Source: Petaurus breviceps papuanus
Lineage: Eukaryota > Chordata > Mammalia > Diprotodontia > Petauridae
Assembly (NCBI GenBank): GCA_028583685.1
Contig: JAMXIF010000031.1
Span: 10,529,654 to 10,593,653, forward strand
Length of the DNA stretch: 64,000 nucleotides
Reading direction: 5' to 3'
Each line of letters begins with the position of its first letter. The first letter of the stretch is position 1. Made by a program: the position numbers and the translations under genes. Below, one piece after another: positions 19,435 through 30,327 of the stretch. The notes under the pieces were generated by a model. It was not told the origin of the DNA and ran no database searches. It worked only from the letters and a program-made list of their open reading frames with translations.

Positions 19435-19657
19435 AGACTAGGTCTCACAAGGTTGTCCATTTTAGAAGTACAGTAGTCACTTATGGGCCTGACTGCACTG
19501 TGGATTGACATGAAGGTCTGATCTGCTCTGTTTCTGATCTAAATCAATTTTTCCCTCCTTAGGAAACTTAGCTCTACCCCTTCCTCCCATTTGTTTTTGG
19601 GGCTCTCACCACACTGGAACTCAGAACTCTGGAGCTCAAGTGATTCACCAGACTTGG
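19435..19657 (-). pseudogene. 7SL (SRP) RNA retropseudogene, internally deleted
   Basis: On the minus strand it matches the 3' two thirds of 7SL. The 3' end is complementary to agactaggtctcacaaggtt. S-domain blocks follow, complementary to 'ctgctctgtttctgatct' and 'ttccctccttagg'. The 'gaactcagaactctggagct' block (plus strand) is the Alu-domain side. About 45 nt in the S-domain centre are missing and the 5' end is absent. Same orientation as the copy at 9111-9394, but with different losses, so it is an independent insertion. Confidence 0.82.
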
Positions 19658-19779
19658 ACTTCTTAGTATCAAGGGATTTATTAAACACTTATTATGGATC
19701 ACTTTAGTTTAATTCATAAGGATATGTACATATCACTCTACTGGGTGATATGTATATATCACCTTTAAAATCATGTAGT

Positions 19780-19890
19780 TCAAAATACTCTCACTAAATA
19801 TATAAGGAGAGAAGTTAAATGACTTTCCCAAGGTCACAAGAAACAAACAGCATGATTTGAACCTCTGACCTCAGACACCAAATTCAAGTA
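19780..19890 (-). mobile_element. MIR SINE fragment, antisense
   Basis: 'gactttcccaaggtcacaag' and 'gatttgaacctctgacctca' are the reverse MIR core and head. Confidence 0.8.
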
Positions 19891-20002
19891 ATCTGAGATT
19901 TCCCAGGGGAAACTCTGGATGGTAGCAAAGTGAGCCAAAGAGTTGTTATTGGAGAAGCTTCCAAGGTTAGGTCTTGTTTAATCATGATTGCTTCGGAGAA
20001 GT

Positions 20003-20038
20003 GTCCTTCCTTCCTTCCTTCCTTCCTTCCTTCCTTCC
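20003..20038. repeat. (CTTC)n microsatellite
   Basis: About eight CTTC units in a row. Confidence 0.96.
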
Positions 20039-20149
20039 CCCTCTGTCCTCTCCACATGCACTCTGTTGCTGTTTTTCAATTTTACCTCCACAACATATCT
20101 CACATCTATCATTTCATTGGTATAGGGAATTCATGAATGAGGAAACTCT

Positions 20150-20320
20150 TTTCCTTAATGTTTTATTAATTTTACAGTCTTAAATAGTTGCCTAGGGCAC
20201 TGAGAGATTGAATGATTTGTTCAAGGTCATACAACCAGTATGTGGAGGGCAGGAAACTTGAATTCAGATCTTCCTGCCTCCAAGGCCAGCTCCTCACTTA
20301 CTGCACCATGGTTATCTCTA
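20150..20320 (-). mobile_element. MIR SINE, antisense
   Basis: 'gatttgttcaaggtcataca', 'cttgaattcagatcttcctg' and 'cttactgcaccatggt' give the reverse MIR core and head. Confidence 0.85.
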
Positions 20321-20439
20321 TTTAATAGGGATAACTGTAAAGCCCTACTCTTGTAAAAAAAAAAAACCAACTATGCAAATAAAGGAAAGGGGAGAATTGT
20401 TTAGACAGTAATTCATATGAAAAAGACCTAGGGTTTCAG

Positions 20440-20990
20440 AGGAGCTTTAACTCACAATGAGTCAACAACATGATGTGGCAGCCAAAACAGCTAATTTTAT
20501 CTTAGGCTGAATTAATAGAAGTATAGTCTTTAGAACAAAAGAAGAGATAGTCCCACTGTAATCTACCCTGGTCAGACCACATCTGGAGTATTGTGTTCAG
20601 TTACAGGCATGATATTCTAGGAAGGACATTGACAAATGGGTGTTCTTCCTAAGGAAGGTAGCCTATAAGGTGAGAGGACTCAAAACCATGTCATATAATG
20701 AATTGCTAACGAAAGTGGGCATGTCTAGCCTGGAGAAAGGAAGACTTATGGGACAAATTAGATTTGTCTTCCAGTGTTTGAAAGACTTATCTGGACCAGA
20801 GATTACACTTTTTCTAAATCTCTTCAACAGGCAGAATGTGGACCAATGGGTATAAGTCACAGGGAGGCAGAAGTCAGTTCTTTATGAGGAAGGAAGTCCT
20901 AACAATTAGCATGGTTTAAAAATACCTCATAAATTAGTTACTGATCATAGGAAATTTTCAAGCACAGGCTGACTGATCTCTCGCCAAAGA
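20440..20990 (+). mobile_element. L3/CR1 LINE ORF2 C-terminus and 3' region
   Basis: Plus-strand translation gives LVRPHLEYCVQ at about 20568-20602, a hallmark of the CR1/L3 ORF2 end, and YNELLTKVGMSSLEKGRLMG at about 20694-20753, the counterpart of the SYEERLKELGLxSLEKRRLRG block. An open frame of 71 codons survives at 20640-20855, but there are frame changes between the blocks. Confidence 0.85.
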
Positions 20991-20994
20991 TATT

Positions 20995-21250
20995 AAGCCC
21001 ATCCACAATTTGGCTCTAACTTTCCTTTCCAGGCTTTTTTCAGATTATTACCCTTTGTGTAGTTTACATTCCAACTAAACTGGACCATTAGTTCTTCCTT
21101 GATTCCTCCTTTGTAGGGAGGATTCTTCTCTATGTGTGTTACCTCTTTTTGGTTCATTGGGAGTCTTCTTTTCCCACCAGCCTCAACTCATGGCAGCTCC
21201 TTCATGAAGATGCACTGACCTGAAAGTGTCCTCTGCCTTCTTATTTTTTT
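20995..21250 (+). mobile_element. L2 LINE 3' fragment
   Basis: 'cccatccacaatttggctct' and 'aactttcctttccaggc' match the L2 3' segment; the remainder is diverged. Confidence 0.7.
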
Positions 21251-21299
21251 CCCAGAGACCTTTGCATCTTTTTGCCTTTATCATACCCCATTTAATTGT

Positions 21300-21590
21300 A
21301 TGCGTGTCACTTTACTTTGAGCCTCAATTTCTTCATCTATAAAATGGGAATAAAAAGAGTAAACAGTGATCTTTACCTCCCCCCCTCCATTTTGGACATC
21401 TTTGGAATGGTGGTCTGGGAGTAATTTGCATAGCTCAACCCAGCTGCAGGTTCATGAATGCCTTTCCAAATACCAAAATGACTCAGTGGGAAGGGCTGGG
21501 AGGGAAGGAAGTGGAGAAAATTTAAAACTTATGGAAGTGAATGTTGAAAACTAAAAATAAATTAATTGCTTAAAAAAAGAGAATTTGTCC
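21300..21590. other. Unassigned; short MIR-like trace
   Basis: 'cttcatctataaaatgggaa' at 21331 is a MIR 3' phrase in sense. The rest is not recognised. Confidence 0.4.
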
Positions 21591-21594
21591 AGGG

Positions 21595-21665
21595 CATTAA
21601 GAGGTGAAGTGATCTATTTAGGGTCACACAGCTAGGTGGTGTCAGAGATAGAACCACTAGTAAGC
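21595..21665 (-). mobile_element. MIR SINE fragment, antisense
   Basis: 'gaagtgatctatttagggtc' and 'acacagctaggtggtgtcag' are the reverse MIR core. Confidence 0.8.
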
Positions 21666-21669
21666 ACAT

Positions 21670-22165
21670 AGTGGTTACTCTTTGGGCACTGACAGGTACT
21701 GAAGCTCCTGGGTCTCATGCAAATGGGGGCAATGAGCCAGATACATGAATGGTTTCCCAAGTGAATACAGGAAAGTCAGGAAGGAAGCTCCAACTCTTGT
21801 ACTATTGACCATAGAAGACTGTTGTGAAGAAAGTGCTTTATAAGTGGTGAAACATAAACGTGTGTGTTATCATCCGCCAACTACATTCCTGCTTTGATAC
21901 CTCTTTGGGGGTGGAGGTGACTTGAGGTTTTTGAAAGCTAAGCCAGGAGAAGCTCTCTTGGGGTCTTCTACATTTAGGAGGTTTTGAGTGCTGGGTCTGG
22001 CAATGTTGGTTGTATGGGGATCGAGAAGAGACATTCATCACCAGGAAGCTAGCCACCAGGAGACGAATTCTTTGCCCATAATTCATACCTTGTGAAACCA
22101 CAAACTAAGGTGTGAGGTGAAAGGAGTAATTGATGAATTTATGTAGTTTTCAGAGTCTTCTGACT
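21670..22165. other. Intergenic, nothing recognised
   Basis: No gene or repeat family is recognised; the 87-codon minus frame at 21838-22101 is unassigned. Confidence 0.4.
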
Positions 22166-22169
22166 TTAT

Positions 22170-22290
22170 GACCCATGAGACTGTAAGCTCCTTGAGGGCA
22201 GCAACTGTCTTTTGCCTCTTTTTGTATCCCCAATGCTTAGCACAGTGCCTGGCACATAGTAGGTGCTCAATAAATGTGTTTTGATGGATT
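22170..22290 (+). mobile_element. L2 LINE 3' end
   Basis: A well-preserved L2 tail: 'taagctccttgagggcagca', 'tgcttagcacagtgcctggc' and 'tagtaggtgctcaataaatg'. Confidence 0.93.
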
Positions 22291-22332
22291 ATCTTTCCTT
22301 TGTGTGATATCTATCTTCACCCAACATTTATT

Positions 22333-22484
22333 CTTTAAAAAAAATTTTTTTTTGGAGGGCAGTTGGAGTTAAGCAACTTGCCCAAGGCCACACTAGTAAG
22401 TGTTAAGTGTCTGAAGTCGGATTTGAACTCAGGTACTCCTGACTCCAGGGCAGGGCTCTATTCACTGCACCACCTAGCTGCCCC
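22333..22484 (-). mobile_element. tRNA-derived SINE, antisense, with 15-bp target duplication
   Basis: The perfect direct repeat cacccaacatttatt (22318-22332 and 22485-22499) flanks it. In sense it starts gggggcagctaggtggtgca and ends near 'agttgcttaactccaactgc' before an A/T-rich tail. It lacks the ACCCAGAAA insertion of the GGGGCGGCCAGG subfamily. Confidence 0.95.
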
Positions 22485-22595
22485 CACCCAACATTTATTA
22501 AGAATGTCCTGCATTCAAGAAGGATTTTGTGTTAGCACCACCGGGAGACTGGAGAAGCAAGAGGAGATGGTCTCTTCCCCAGAAGGGCTTGTAAA

Positions 22596-22617
22596 GTGTG
22601 TGTGTGTGTGTGTGTCT
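22596..22617. repeat. (GT)n microsatellite
   Basis: About ten GT units. Confidence 0.9.
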
Positions 22618-22939
22618 TTCTTTCTGTGTGCTGCTATAACTGTATCTTTTTAAGTCTAAGAACACAAATGTGGTTCTTAAGATTTTATTTTTAAAAGCTT
22701 ATTTAAGGCACAGCTGATGTCACCCAGAAAAGCTTGCTTGGAGTCATATTTAGAAACAATTCTGTCTGTACTGGAGATTCAACATCTATTCAAGTCTCTT
22801 CAATTGCTCCTACTGTTTGCCTTTTCATTGTTCCAGAGCCATAGATTTCTAATAGCTCTAATCTAGCCCTGGACTCCCACGTCCCCCACTTTCTCTCAGT
22901 AACTGGTATATTTCCATAAAGACTTTAGCTAGTCAGATG

Positions 22940-23110
22940 GTTGGAGACCGAATGTTAGAACCAGAAGGATCCTTTGAGACTGAGTCCAAGCTCTTCATTT
23001 AACAGATGAGAAAACCGAGACCCAGAATGGTGGAATGATTTGAGTGAGGCCAAACATCAAATTAGTTGGAGAAATAAGGGCCCCTTTTGATTCTACTGTG
23101 CAGTGTGATT
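22940..23110 (-). mobile_element. MIR SINE, antisense
   Basis: 'catttaacagatgagaaaac' and 'gaatgatttgagtgaggcca' are the reverse MIR core; the head is degraded. Confidence 0.75.
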
Positions 23111-23529
23111 CTCATCTAAATGTGAATGAGCATTTCTAGGCACAGACTGGGATCAGCCACTGCAACCTCAGTTGTGAGACTTCTGCTTTAAAAATAAATA
23201 AATGAATAAATATCCTTTGTTTTTCTATCACCTTCCCTTCCTAATATATCCCTCCTCTGTGTCTCACCCCAAAATCCATCCCTTATAACAAAGAATGAAA
23301 GAAGAAGATAAAAGCTGTGCTTCATCAAGATTAACCGGGACGTGGACCAGCACTGCCAGTATGTGTTGATTCCCACCTCCAAGGCCCCCTAACTCTGTAA
23401 AGAAGGGAGGGAAACACATTCTCCTACCTCTTTTGCAGACCAGATTTGGCAATCATACCATTGTTCAATTTGGGTTTTGTTGTTTTTCATTTGAATTATT
23501 TTCCTTTAAATCTTTGATGCCTCCCAATG

Positions 23530-23760
23530 TTTTTTATATTCACTGGGTCTTATGGTCCTGTTAGATTCTATTACATTTACATACTATCATTTGTTCAGCT
23601 TTTCCCCAGTTGATGGGCATCTGAATTGTTCTTTGATGCCACGAAAAGAGCCACTAGAATTACTGTGGCATATATGGCACCTTTCTTTCTATCCTGTAGC
23701 TACTTGAGTATACCCCTTGTCGGGCATCTCTGGGTAAAGGAATATGGACCTTTAAGGCAC
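23530..23760 (-). mobile_element. L1 LINE fragment (ORF2 3' end), antisense
   Basis: 'cagcttttccccagttgatg' followed by 'ggcatctgaattgttctttg' and 'ccacgaaaagagccactag' match the same marsupial L1 segment seen at about 10140-10215, here more diverged. Confidence 0.85.
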
Positions 23761-23769
23761 TTTCTTAGC

Positions 23770-24390
23770 CCTTTTACAATCTTAAGATACTCTCTCCTTT
23801 CTTGCCAAATGCACTTAGCAGTGACGCCTTCTTTTTTCCATATGTTTCCAGCTTTGTTTTTAGATACTTCACTGGGCTTTCTGTAACAATTCCCCTCCTT
23901 CTCCTGCTTGTATGTACTCTTTCCTCTGAGGTTTCTTAAGACTCTGATTTATTATCTATAATTCTTAGTTCCTTTGTTTTCTTCTCTCACTATCAACATG
24001 GTACTCTAGGTTACTCCTTAAGGCCTGTTCCCCTTCCCCATCCCTGCACAGTCCTGTCCATACTATACTCTGTTCTTTTCAGTGTTTGGCCTTTTCTTTT
24101 CCCAGCCTTTTTAGTGCAAAGAATACTCTGGCATTCCTTGGTCACAGGCAAAACAAAGAATTCTTCATCTTGCATCATCAGCATAGCTGGGATTCCACCT
24201 TTAACCTGTTTATGAGGTGAGGGTTAGAAGACATGGCTGAAGAGATTTGAGCTCCCTCCACTTGGACAAGAGTTCACTTCAGATGTTTTTCTTCCTCTAT
24301 TCAGGCCTGTAGTCTCTAGGCCACAGTGCTCCATGCACAGGACCTATCCTTCCCCTCTTGCCCTCAACAAAACTTACATGTCCTTTGCCT
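23770..24390. other. Intergenic, nothing recognised
   Basis: No gene or named repeat is seen. Confidence 0.4.
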
Positions 24391-24394
24391 CATT

Positions 24395-24945
24395 TCCTCA
24401 AGGTCTCACTCTCTTAGCCAAGCCCTAAGGGATAATTGGCCATTGTGTGAGTACTGTTGGAAATTCTATCTGAAAAATACTTTTCTTCCCACTCTCCAGA
24501 GACTCTTGTCCACCCGAAGGTAACAAGCTGCCTACTTTCTATTTCTTTAAAAAGAGAGCTGTTTCTTGGAAGCACCAGGTGGGTTTCTTCTTTCTGTCTT
24601 TCCCAACATACCCCTTGGGTCCTAGGCTCTCCTGACAAAGAGGGGACTCTGTGCCAGAGACCATTCTGTGGGGGTGGGAGCCAGGAGGGAAAATAACTCC
24701 CTACAGCTGTCCAGAGATAAAAAGAGAGTAAACACACCAGGAATCCGTGGGCTGGAACCCTACAAGGGAGATGCTATTGGAGACCTTCCCAAATGTAAGA
24801 ACTCAGTCAAGGAGTGTGGTAGAACAGAAATAAGGGCTTCAAAAGGAACTTTGATGGGATTTGGAGAGAATGAATTTCTGACTCTCTAGGCTGAGATTTC
24901 ATCCAAACTGTGTGAAAGAGAAAATTTAATCTTCAATACTCCTTT
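24395..24945 (-). repeat. Unclassified interspersed repeat, copy 2
   Basis: The reverse complement aligns with 6265-6765 over most of its length. Shared blocks in sense include 'gggaaggtctccaatagcat', 'ttccagcccacggattcctg' and 'tctggacagctgtaggga'. Weaker matches continue on both sides: 'tctctttcacacagtttgga' upstream and 'acctggtgcttccaagaaac' downstream. Minus-strand frames here are not conserved in copy 1 beyond a short stretch, so it does not look like coding DNA. Confidence 0.75.
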
Positions 24946-25299
24946 TCCCCCTTCTCCACAAATTTCTCTCTGGGACTCCTCCAGCATACTGTCTCCCAAC
25001 TAGGCTAGTAGGTTCTCCAATATGGCACCCAACCAAAGTCAGGATTATCCATTTATAAATGTGAGATGTTTAGGTTGGGAAATCAGAAATGTCCTTTAAT
25101 GACCTCCAGCATCTCTCTGAAGCAAAGGCTCATCTGTTAATATTAATATTCTACTGGTGTTATTGGGTGTCTTAGAACACTCTAGCATCAAAAAGGATTA
25201 AAAATGAGTTTGACTCTGAGGTCAGTGGAGAGCTTCGTGGTAGTTATGAACAGGTGGTGACACCAGTCTTCTCACACTTTGTTCTACTTCACAAACTCT
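24946..25299. other. Intergenic, nothing recognised
   Basis: Unassigned spacer. Confidence 0.4.
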
Positions 25300-25650
25300 A
25301 TGCTCTAGCAAAGACATCATACCTCCTTGCTGTTCCTTTCATATGGCATTTCATTTATTTCTGTGCCTTTGTACTGGCTGTCCCCCATGCTTAGACATTT
25401 TTGCCCCTTTGATACCTTGGTTTCTTTCAAGACTCAGTTCAAACTTGACCTTCCTAATCTCCTTGGGTCAGTTGAGTCTTCCTCTCTAAAATCACCTGCA
25501 ACCCTTATGTACCCACTTAGATATATGTGGTCTCCCCATTAGGATTTAAGACCTTTAAAGGAAGGGACTGATTTTGTGTTTTCGCCTTTTTTTTTTGTAT
25601 TTAGTTCAGTGTCTGGCACATGGTAAATGCTTAATAAGTACTTGTGAATT
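25300..25650 (+). mobile_element. L2 LINE 3' end
   Basis: 'gtactggctgtcccccatgc', 'tttcaagactcagttcaaac', 'ggaagggactgattttgtg' and 'agtgtctggcacatggtaaa' follow L2 3' order in sense. Confidence 0.9.
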
Positions 25651-26055
25651 GAGTGATAACAATTAAGGATTGATGAAGAATATGAGGAAAGGATGTCATC
25701 AAAGAAATGTATGATTGAAAAAGGATGATTGACTGGATGTTTAAAGAGTCCAAGGGATAATCACTGAAAACCTCTACCAGTATCCTTACAATGTCAAGGA
25801 AGGCCCCCAACATAGGGTGTGGACTTCAGTGTGGCAAACCAGTGTGAGGATCTGGACAATTTGTGGGTGAATACTCTGTAGTTAATAGAGGGGACTCAGG
25901 ATGGTCTATATAGTCAGTACCATTGATGAAAAAAGAGTGTTCGTTTAATGTGTCAGCTGCACATCTGTAAGATAGGAATTCTCTCATAAAACTTCCAATT
26001 TCAGCCTATGCTCACCATAAGATGAGTTGATGATGTCTGTCCAGTCACCATTGCT
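25650..26055. other. Intergenic, nothing recognised
   Basis: No family is recognised. Confidence 0.4.
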
Positions 26056-26059
26056 TTCT

Positions 26060-26195
26060 GTAGCTGTGATCCGTGATGTAATCATCTGAAGTTAAGTGCC
26101 CAGGGGTATGAGACAGTAAATGTCTGAGAACGTATTTTAATTCAGGTCTTCCTAACTTCGGGACCGACATTCTATCCACAGTGCCACCCAATGAC
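26060..26195 (-). mobile_element. MIR SINE fragment, antisense
   Basis: 'attttaattcaggtcttcct' and 'attctatccacagtgccacc' are the reverse MIR head. Confidence 0.75.
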
Positions 26196-26204
26196 ACTAT
26201 AGTA

Positions 26205-26560
26205 ACTAGAGTGCTGGATCTGAAGTCAGTAAGAACTGAGTTTATCAAATTTGCTGGACTTGTGTCCATATGCCTCATTTTCCTCATCTGTCAACTTCTA
26301 ATATATGCTTCCTTAGTGGTTGTAAAGATCAAATGAAATAATACATGTAAGACTCTATGGAGAAATATGTCCATTAGTGATGTCCTGGTTTTATATCATG
26401 ATTTTATGAGTTGAGAGTCAGCATGGTGCAGTGGATGGAGGACAGTCTGGGAGTTAGAAAGACCTGGGTTCAAGTTTTGCCTTTGAATCATTCTGGCTCC
26501 TTGGCAATAGGCAAATCACTTAACCTCTCAGTGTCCCAGGTAGTCCTTATGTTGAACAAG
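26205..26560 (+). mobile_element. Two MIR SINEs in tandem orientation
   Basis: The first is at about 26205-26370 ('gagtgctggatctgaagtca', 'tcctcatctgtcaacttc'). The second is at about 26405-26560 ('gtcagcatggtgcagtggat', 'agacctgggttcaagttttg', 'aatcacttaacctctcagtg'). Confidence 0.85.
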
Positions 26561-26839
26561 AATTATGATCTAAATTGGTAGAGGGAGTTTCTATGCTGGA
26601 AATACTACCCTCTTCCTAAAGCACTATGTCAATGACAGTTATTATTAGAAGCTCTACTCAATGTAGCAGGAGAAAAGAACTGGGCATCTCCGGGTATCTT
26701 ATCAAGTGAACATTTATTGGTGATTCATCAGCCATGAATAGTGCCCAAGTAGGTGGGTTGTATTTTGTTCCCATTTCCTACTTTAGTCTGATATCCTGTC
26801 CCTGAAACTGAAATATCTCCAATTTTTTAATAGCTTTTT

Positions 26840-27250
26840 AAGGCTTATAAAGCACTTTGCTCACAATAGTCCAAAGAGGTGGTCAGGATAGTAATTGCAA
26901 GGATCTTGGATTTCCTTGGTGTGGGGGAAATCTCAACTCATCTGTAACTTAGTAGATAAGTCCTAGGACCTTGACCAAGGCACGTAGAGGTTAAACAAGT
27001 CACTCAGGGTTACTCAATTAATGGCAAATGCAATATTTGGATCTGTCTCTCTGACTTCAAGTCCACCATTCTATCCACTAGGCCACTCTGCTGATACCTC
27101 ATTGATGATTATTCCTAAGTTATAGATGAGGCAACTGTCCTCAGAAAGGCCAGCATGAATGACCTGCCCAAACCTGCCCAGCTAGTAAATGTTGTAGTTG
27201 GCACTCTATCCCAGTTCTCTTGACTCTATGGTATGATGGCCCCATACTAC
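26840..27250 (-). mobile_element. Two MIR SINEs, antisense
   Basis: The first is at about 26840-27090 ('aggcttataaagcactttgc', 'ttctatccactaggccactc'). The second is at about 27095-27245 ('ttatagatgaggcaactgtc', 'cccagctagtaaatgttgta'). Confidence 0.82.
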
Positions 27251-27389
27251 CTCCCCAAAACAAGTGGCATTATTCCTCTCCTAGGATTCAATCATCTGAA
27301 CTTATGATCACTAATGTAAATTATGACAATAGTAATATTGACTTTTATTTTGTATATTTATTTTACCAATTACTTTCATATCTTTTTCA

Positions 27390-27655
27390 TATAGTAACAA
27401 TAGCTAACATTTATTAAAAAAATCATTTGCCAGACACTATGCTAAGTGCTTTATTCACAATTATTACCTCATTTGATTGGAAGGTAGGTGCTGTTATTAT
27501 CCCCATTTTACAGTTGAGGAAGTTGAAGCCAGCAGAGATTAAGTGACTTGCCCAGGGTTACACAGCTAGTATGTATCTGAGGTGGGATTGAACTCATGTC
27601 TTCTTGACTCCAGGCCCAGTGTTCTACTGGGCGCTATGCCACCTAGCTATTTGAT
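27390..27655 (-). mobile_element. MIR SINE, antisense, nearly complete
   Basis: 'atagctaacatttattaaaa', 'ggtaggtgctgttattatcc', 'gtgacttgcccagggttaca' and 'gctatgccacctagcta' cover the full reverse element. Confidence 0.93.
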
Positions 27656-27771
27656 TTTGACTGTTGTAACTCTGGGACAGGGTTCCAGACATGGCAAATT
27701 TTTATTGACATTTAGTGGCCAAGGAGGGTCTAAAGCCCAGGTTTTCTGATTCCCATACTCTTTCATTGGGC

Positions 27772-27920
27772 CAGAGGTAAGAAACTCAAATTAACAGTAT
27801 GTAGTATTTCATTTTCATTGATGTAGTTAGACATTTCCCAATTATGTTTTAATCTGGTTTGGGCTACATTCCAGTAGTTTTGTGGGTGTTGGCCTGCCAA
27901 CCATGAGTTTGACACCTCTG
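27772..27920. mobile_element. hAT-type MITE, third family
   Basis: The ends are inverted: cagaggtaagaaactcaa on the left faces gagtttgacacctctg on the right. The interior 'gacatttcccaattatgttt' and 'taatctggtttgggctaca' is a common marsupial MITE interior. No clear 8-bp duplication. Confidence 0.65.
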
Positions 27921-27924
27921 CCCT

Positions 27925-28514
27925 AGACCACGAGTATATATTGTGCTATGAGGAGAAAGACACTAGTGTCGATAATTTAAGGCACAGTCCTATCCCCAGC
28001 ACAGGCTTTGGCTCATGCTGTTTTTACTATGAAGGGTCTTGGCAGTATCATCATTTCAAAGCCCTCAGGTCTTCGATGGTAGAAGCCAAATCAAAACCGT
28101 GTTGCCGAGGTAATCAATGAAAAGTTGCTATAACACACCTCTTGGAAAAGAGACTTTTTTTTTCCTTCAGAAATGAAACTAACCATTTTAGAAAGGAAAG
28201 GTTAATGAAATCCCTTTAGCATTCAAACCGAAGGCATCACATCAACATGATCCTCACAATGAGTCAAGTTCAGTTCTACAGAGGGCCTAGCCAAAAACTC
28301 TCCACCTTTAAAAACAGAACAAACCAGAAATACGTTTTAAGGATGCCTCTTCCTTCTTGGGCTGAATCCTGATTGTTCATAGGACCTTTCTTTTATACAA
28401 TGTCAGCTTAAAAATAGCTCCTCCCACCAGGCTTCTGTGACACCATCCTCCCCTACCTATTTGTTCTCTTTGTTAGACTACAAAGGTAGGGACCTTTCCT
28501 TCCGTGTCATTGTT
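27925..28514. other. Intergenic, nothing recognised
   Basis: No gene or repeat family is recognised. Confidence 0.4.
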
Positions 28515-28523
28515 AAAAATGCA

Positions 28524-28692
28524 GTGGGGGAGGGCCGGAGCTAGGTGGTTCAGTGAGTAGAGCACTGGTCCTGGAGTCAGGAGGACCTAAGTACAAATAT
28601 GACCTCCAACACTTTTCATGTATTAGCTGTGTGACCTTGGGCAAGTCACTTAACCCCAATTGCCCTGCCTACCCCCCTCCAAAAAGCAAAAA
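28524..28692 (+). mobile_element. tRNA-derived SINE
   Basis: A 9-bp duplication aaaaatgca lies at 28515-28523 and 28693-28701. It has the head 'gctaggtggttcagtgagta' and the tail 'agtcacttaaccccaattgc' plus an A-rich end. Confidence 0.92.
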
Positions 28693-28759
28693 AAAAATGC
28701 AATTGGGAAGAAAAGGGGCTCCTTGCTCACTTGAATTAGGGTCAGAGGATTTTTGAACT

Positions 28760-28870
28760 GAACAGAGCATTAGCGAATATCTTGTCCCAGACTTCCTCTT
28801 ACAAATGAGGAAACCGAGACATAGGGAGATTAATTGACTTGCCTCATTTTACACAAGAAGTCCATGTCTC
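28760..28870 (-). mobile_element. MIR SINE fragment, antisense
   Basis: 'acaaatgaggaaaccgagac' and 'taattgacttgcctcatttt' are the reverse MIR core. Confidence 0.75.
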
Positions 28871-28954
28871 TCCATGATAGGATGTTGCCTAGTTTACCAG
28901 CTATCTGTTACATCGGAAGGCTCAGAGAATTCAGTGCTGTGAGAATAGAAGATA

Positions 28955-29960
28955 GTGGTCAAATCTTGTCCTTTCTACCTTTATAAAATCACTCTCTCCG
29001 CTAAAATGCCCCTTTCCCTGGTTCAAGACCTCGTCACCCCTTGCTTGGGTTATTTTGTAATATCTTTCAAAGTGATCTCTCTGCCTCATCTCTCATTACT
29101 CCAACCCATCCCCCCAGTCACCAAAGTGGTTTTCCTAAAGTAGCGACTATGTCACCCCTATCTTGTCAACCAATTATAGTGACTTCTTAAAGATGAAATA
29201 TAAACTCTTATATTCGACATGAAATCTCTTTACCATCTGGTTCCACCCTGCTTTTTCAACCTTATTACATATTGTTGTTCAATCATTTCAGTCATGTTAG
29301 ACTCATTGTGACTCTATTTGGTATTTTCTTGGCAGAGATACTGGGGTGGTTTGACATTTCCTTCTCCAGCTCCTTTGACAGATGAGGAAACAGAGGCAAA
29401 CAGGGTTAAGTGACTTGCCCAGGGTCACCGAGTTAGTGTTTGAGGTCAGATTTGAACCCAGGTCTTCCTGATTCCAGACCTAGAGTTCTATCCATTGCTC
29501 CACCTAGCTTCCTTTATTACATATTACTCCCCTTCATTTATTCGGCAGTCCAGCCAAACTGGTCTTCTTCCTGTGTTCACATATGACGCTCAGTTTTCTG
29601 TCTTCATGCCTTTTCACTGATGGTCCCCTATGTTTATAAGTAATGCCCTTCTCTTTTCTACCTTTGGGAGTCCCTTGTTTCCTTCCAGACTCAGTTTGGG
29701 CATCATCTTTTATGTGAGACCTTTCCTGATCCTTCTTTTGTCCCTTTGTTTATTTTACCTTGTATTTATTCTGTTATTATGACACATTATTGCATGTGTC
29801 TATATAGGTGTATAATATCTCTACCATTAGGATGTTAGGTTCCTCAAAGCAGGGACTGAGTTATTTGGCATTTGACTTTGTATCTACAGCGCCTATATTT
29901 ACCACATGCTGCAGGTTCCCCACCTCCGTGCTAGACACTTAGTAAGTGATCTCATAGGCA
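28955..29960 (+). mobile_element. L2 LINE 3' kilobase, split by a MAR1 SINE
   Basis: Sense L2 in order: 'tggttttcctaaagtagcga' and 'gactatgtcacccctatc', 'gaaatctctttaccatctgg', then after the SINE 'gcagtccagccaaactggtc', 'tccttccagactcagtttgg' and 'tcctcaaagcagggactga'. At about 29908-29935 a short 'gctgcaggttccccacctcc' may be a remnant end of the palindromic hAT MITE family. Confidence 0.88.
29273..29513 (-). mobile_element. MAR1-type CORE-SINE, antisense, with 11-bp target duplication
   Basis: Direct repeat ttattacatat at 29262-29272 and 29514-29524. Full reverse order from 'tgttgttcaatcatttcagt' to 'ctccacctagcttcc'. Inserted into L2. Confidence 0.95.
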
Positions 29961-30303
29961 AAGGCAACCCCATTTACTCATATTCTTATGTTGTCCTTTC
30001 TGATGCCAGAAACCAAGTTTCTGTCCCAGCTCTGTGATGCTAACTCAGTATAACTCCTGTTACTTCAGTGCCAAATCCATGAGGCCTTTCTAGCTTTTGA
30101 GAAAGCATACAATGGAATCTTTAAGATTCACAGTGCAAAGATCCTCATCTACTCTGTATCAAAGTATCCAGCAAATTCTAGGAAACCTTTAGGTTCCCTT
30201 TTTAGCATGCTCTGGACCTAGCAAGCCATTTGTCTAGTATTCTGTCCCCCAAACAACCCAGTTACTAGCATCCAAGAAGACATCAGACCATGTTGCTGTA
30301 TTC
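29961..30303. other. Intergenic downstream of the inferred PTPRN2 poly(A) site
   Basis: No element is recognised. Confidence 0.4.
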
Positions 30304-30327
30304 ACAATACTCCACAAACAATGTGAC

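Noticed and set aside
18955-19508. Three overlapping frames of 112-173 codons
   Set aside because: They are translations of the ATCT/ATCC/TC microsatellite (SIYLSIYLS-type repeats).
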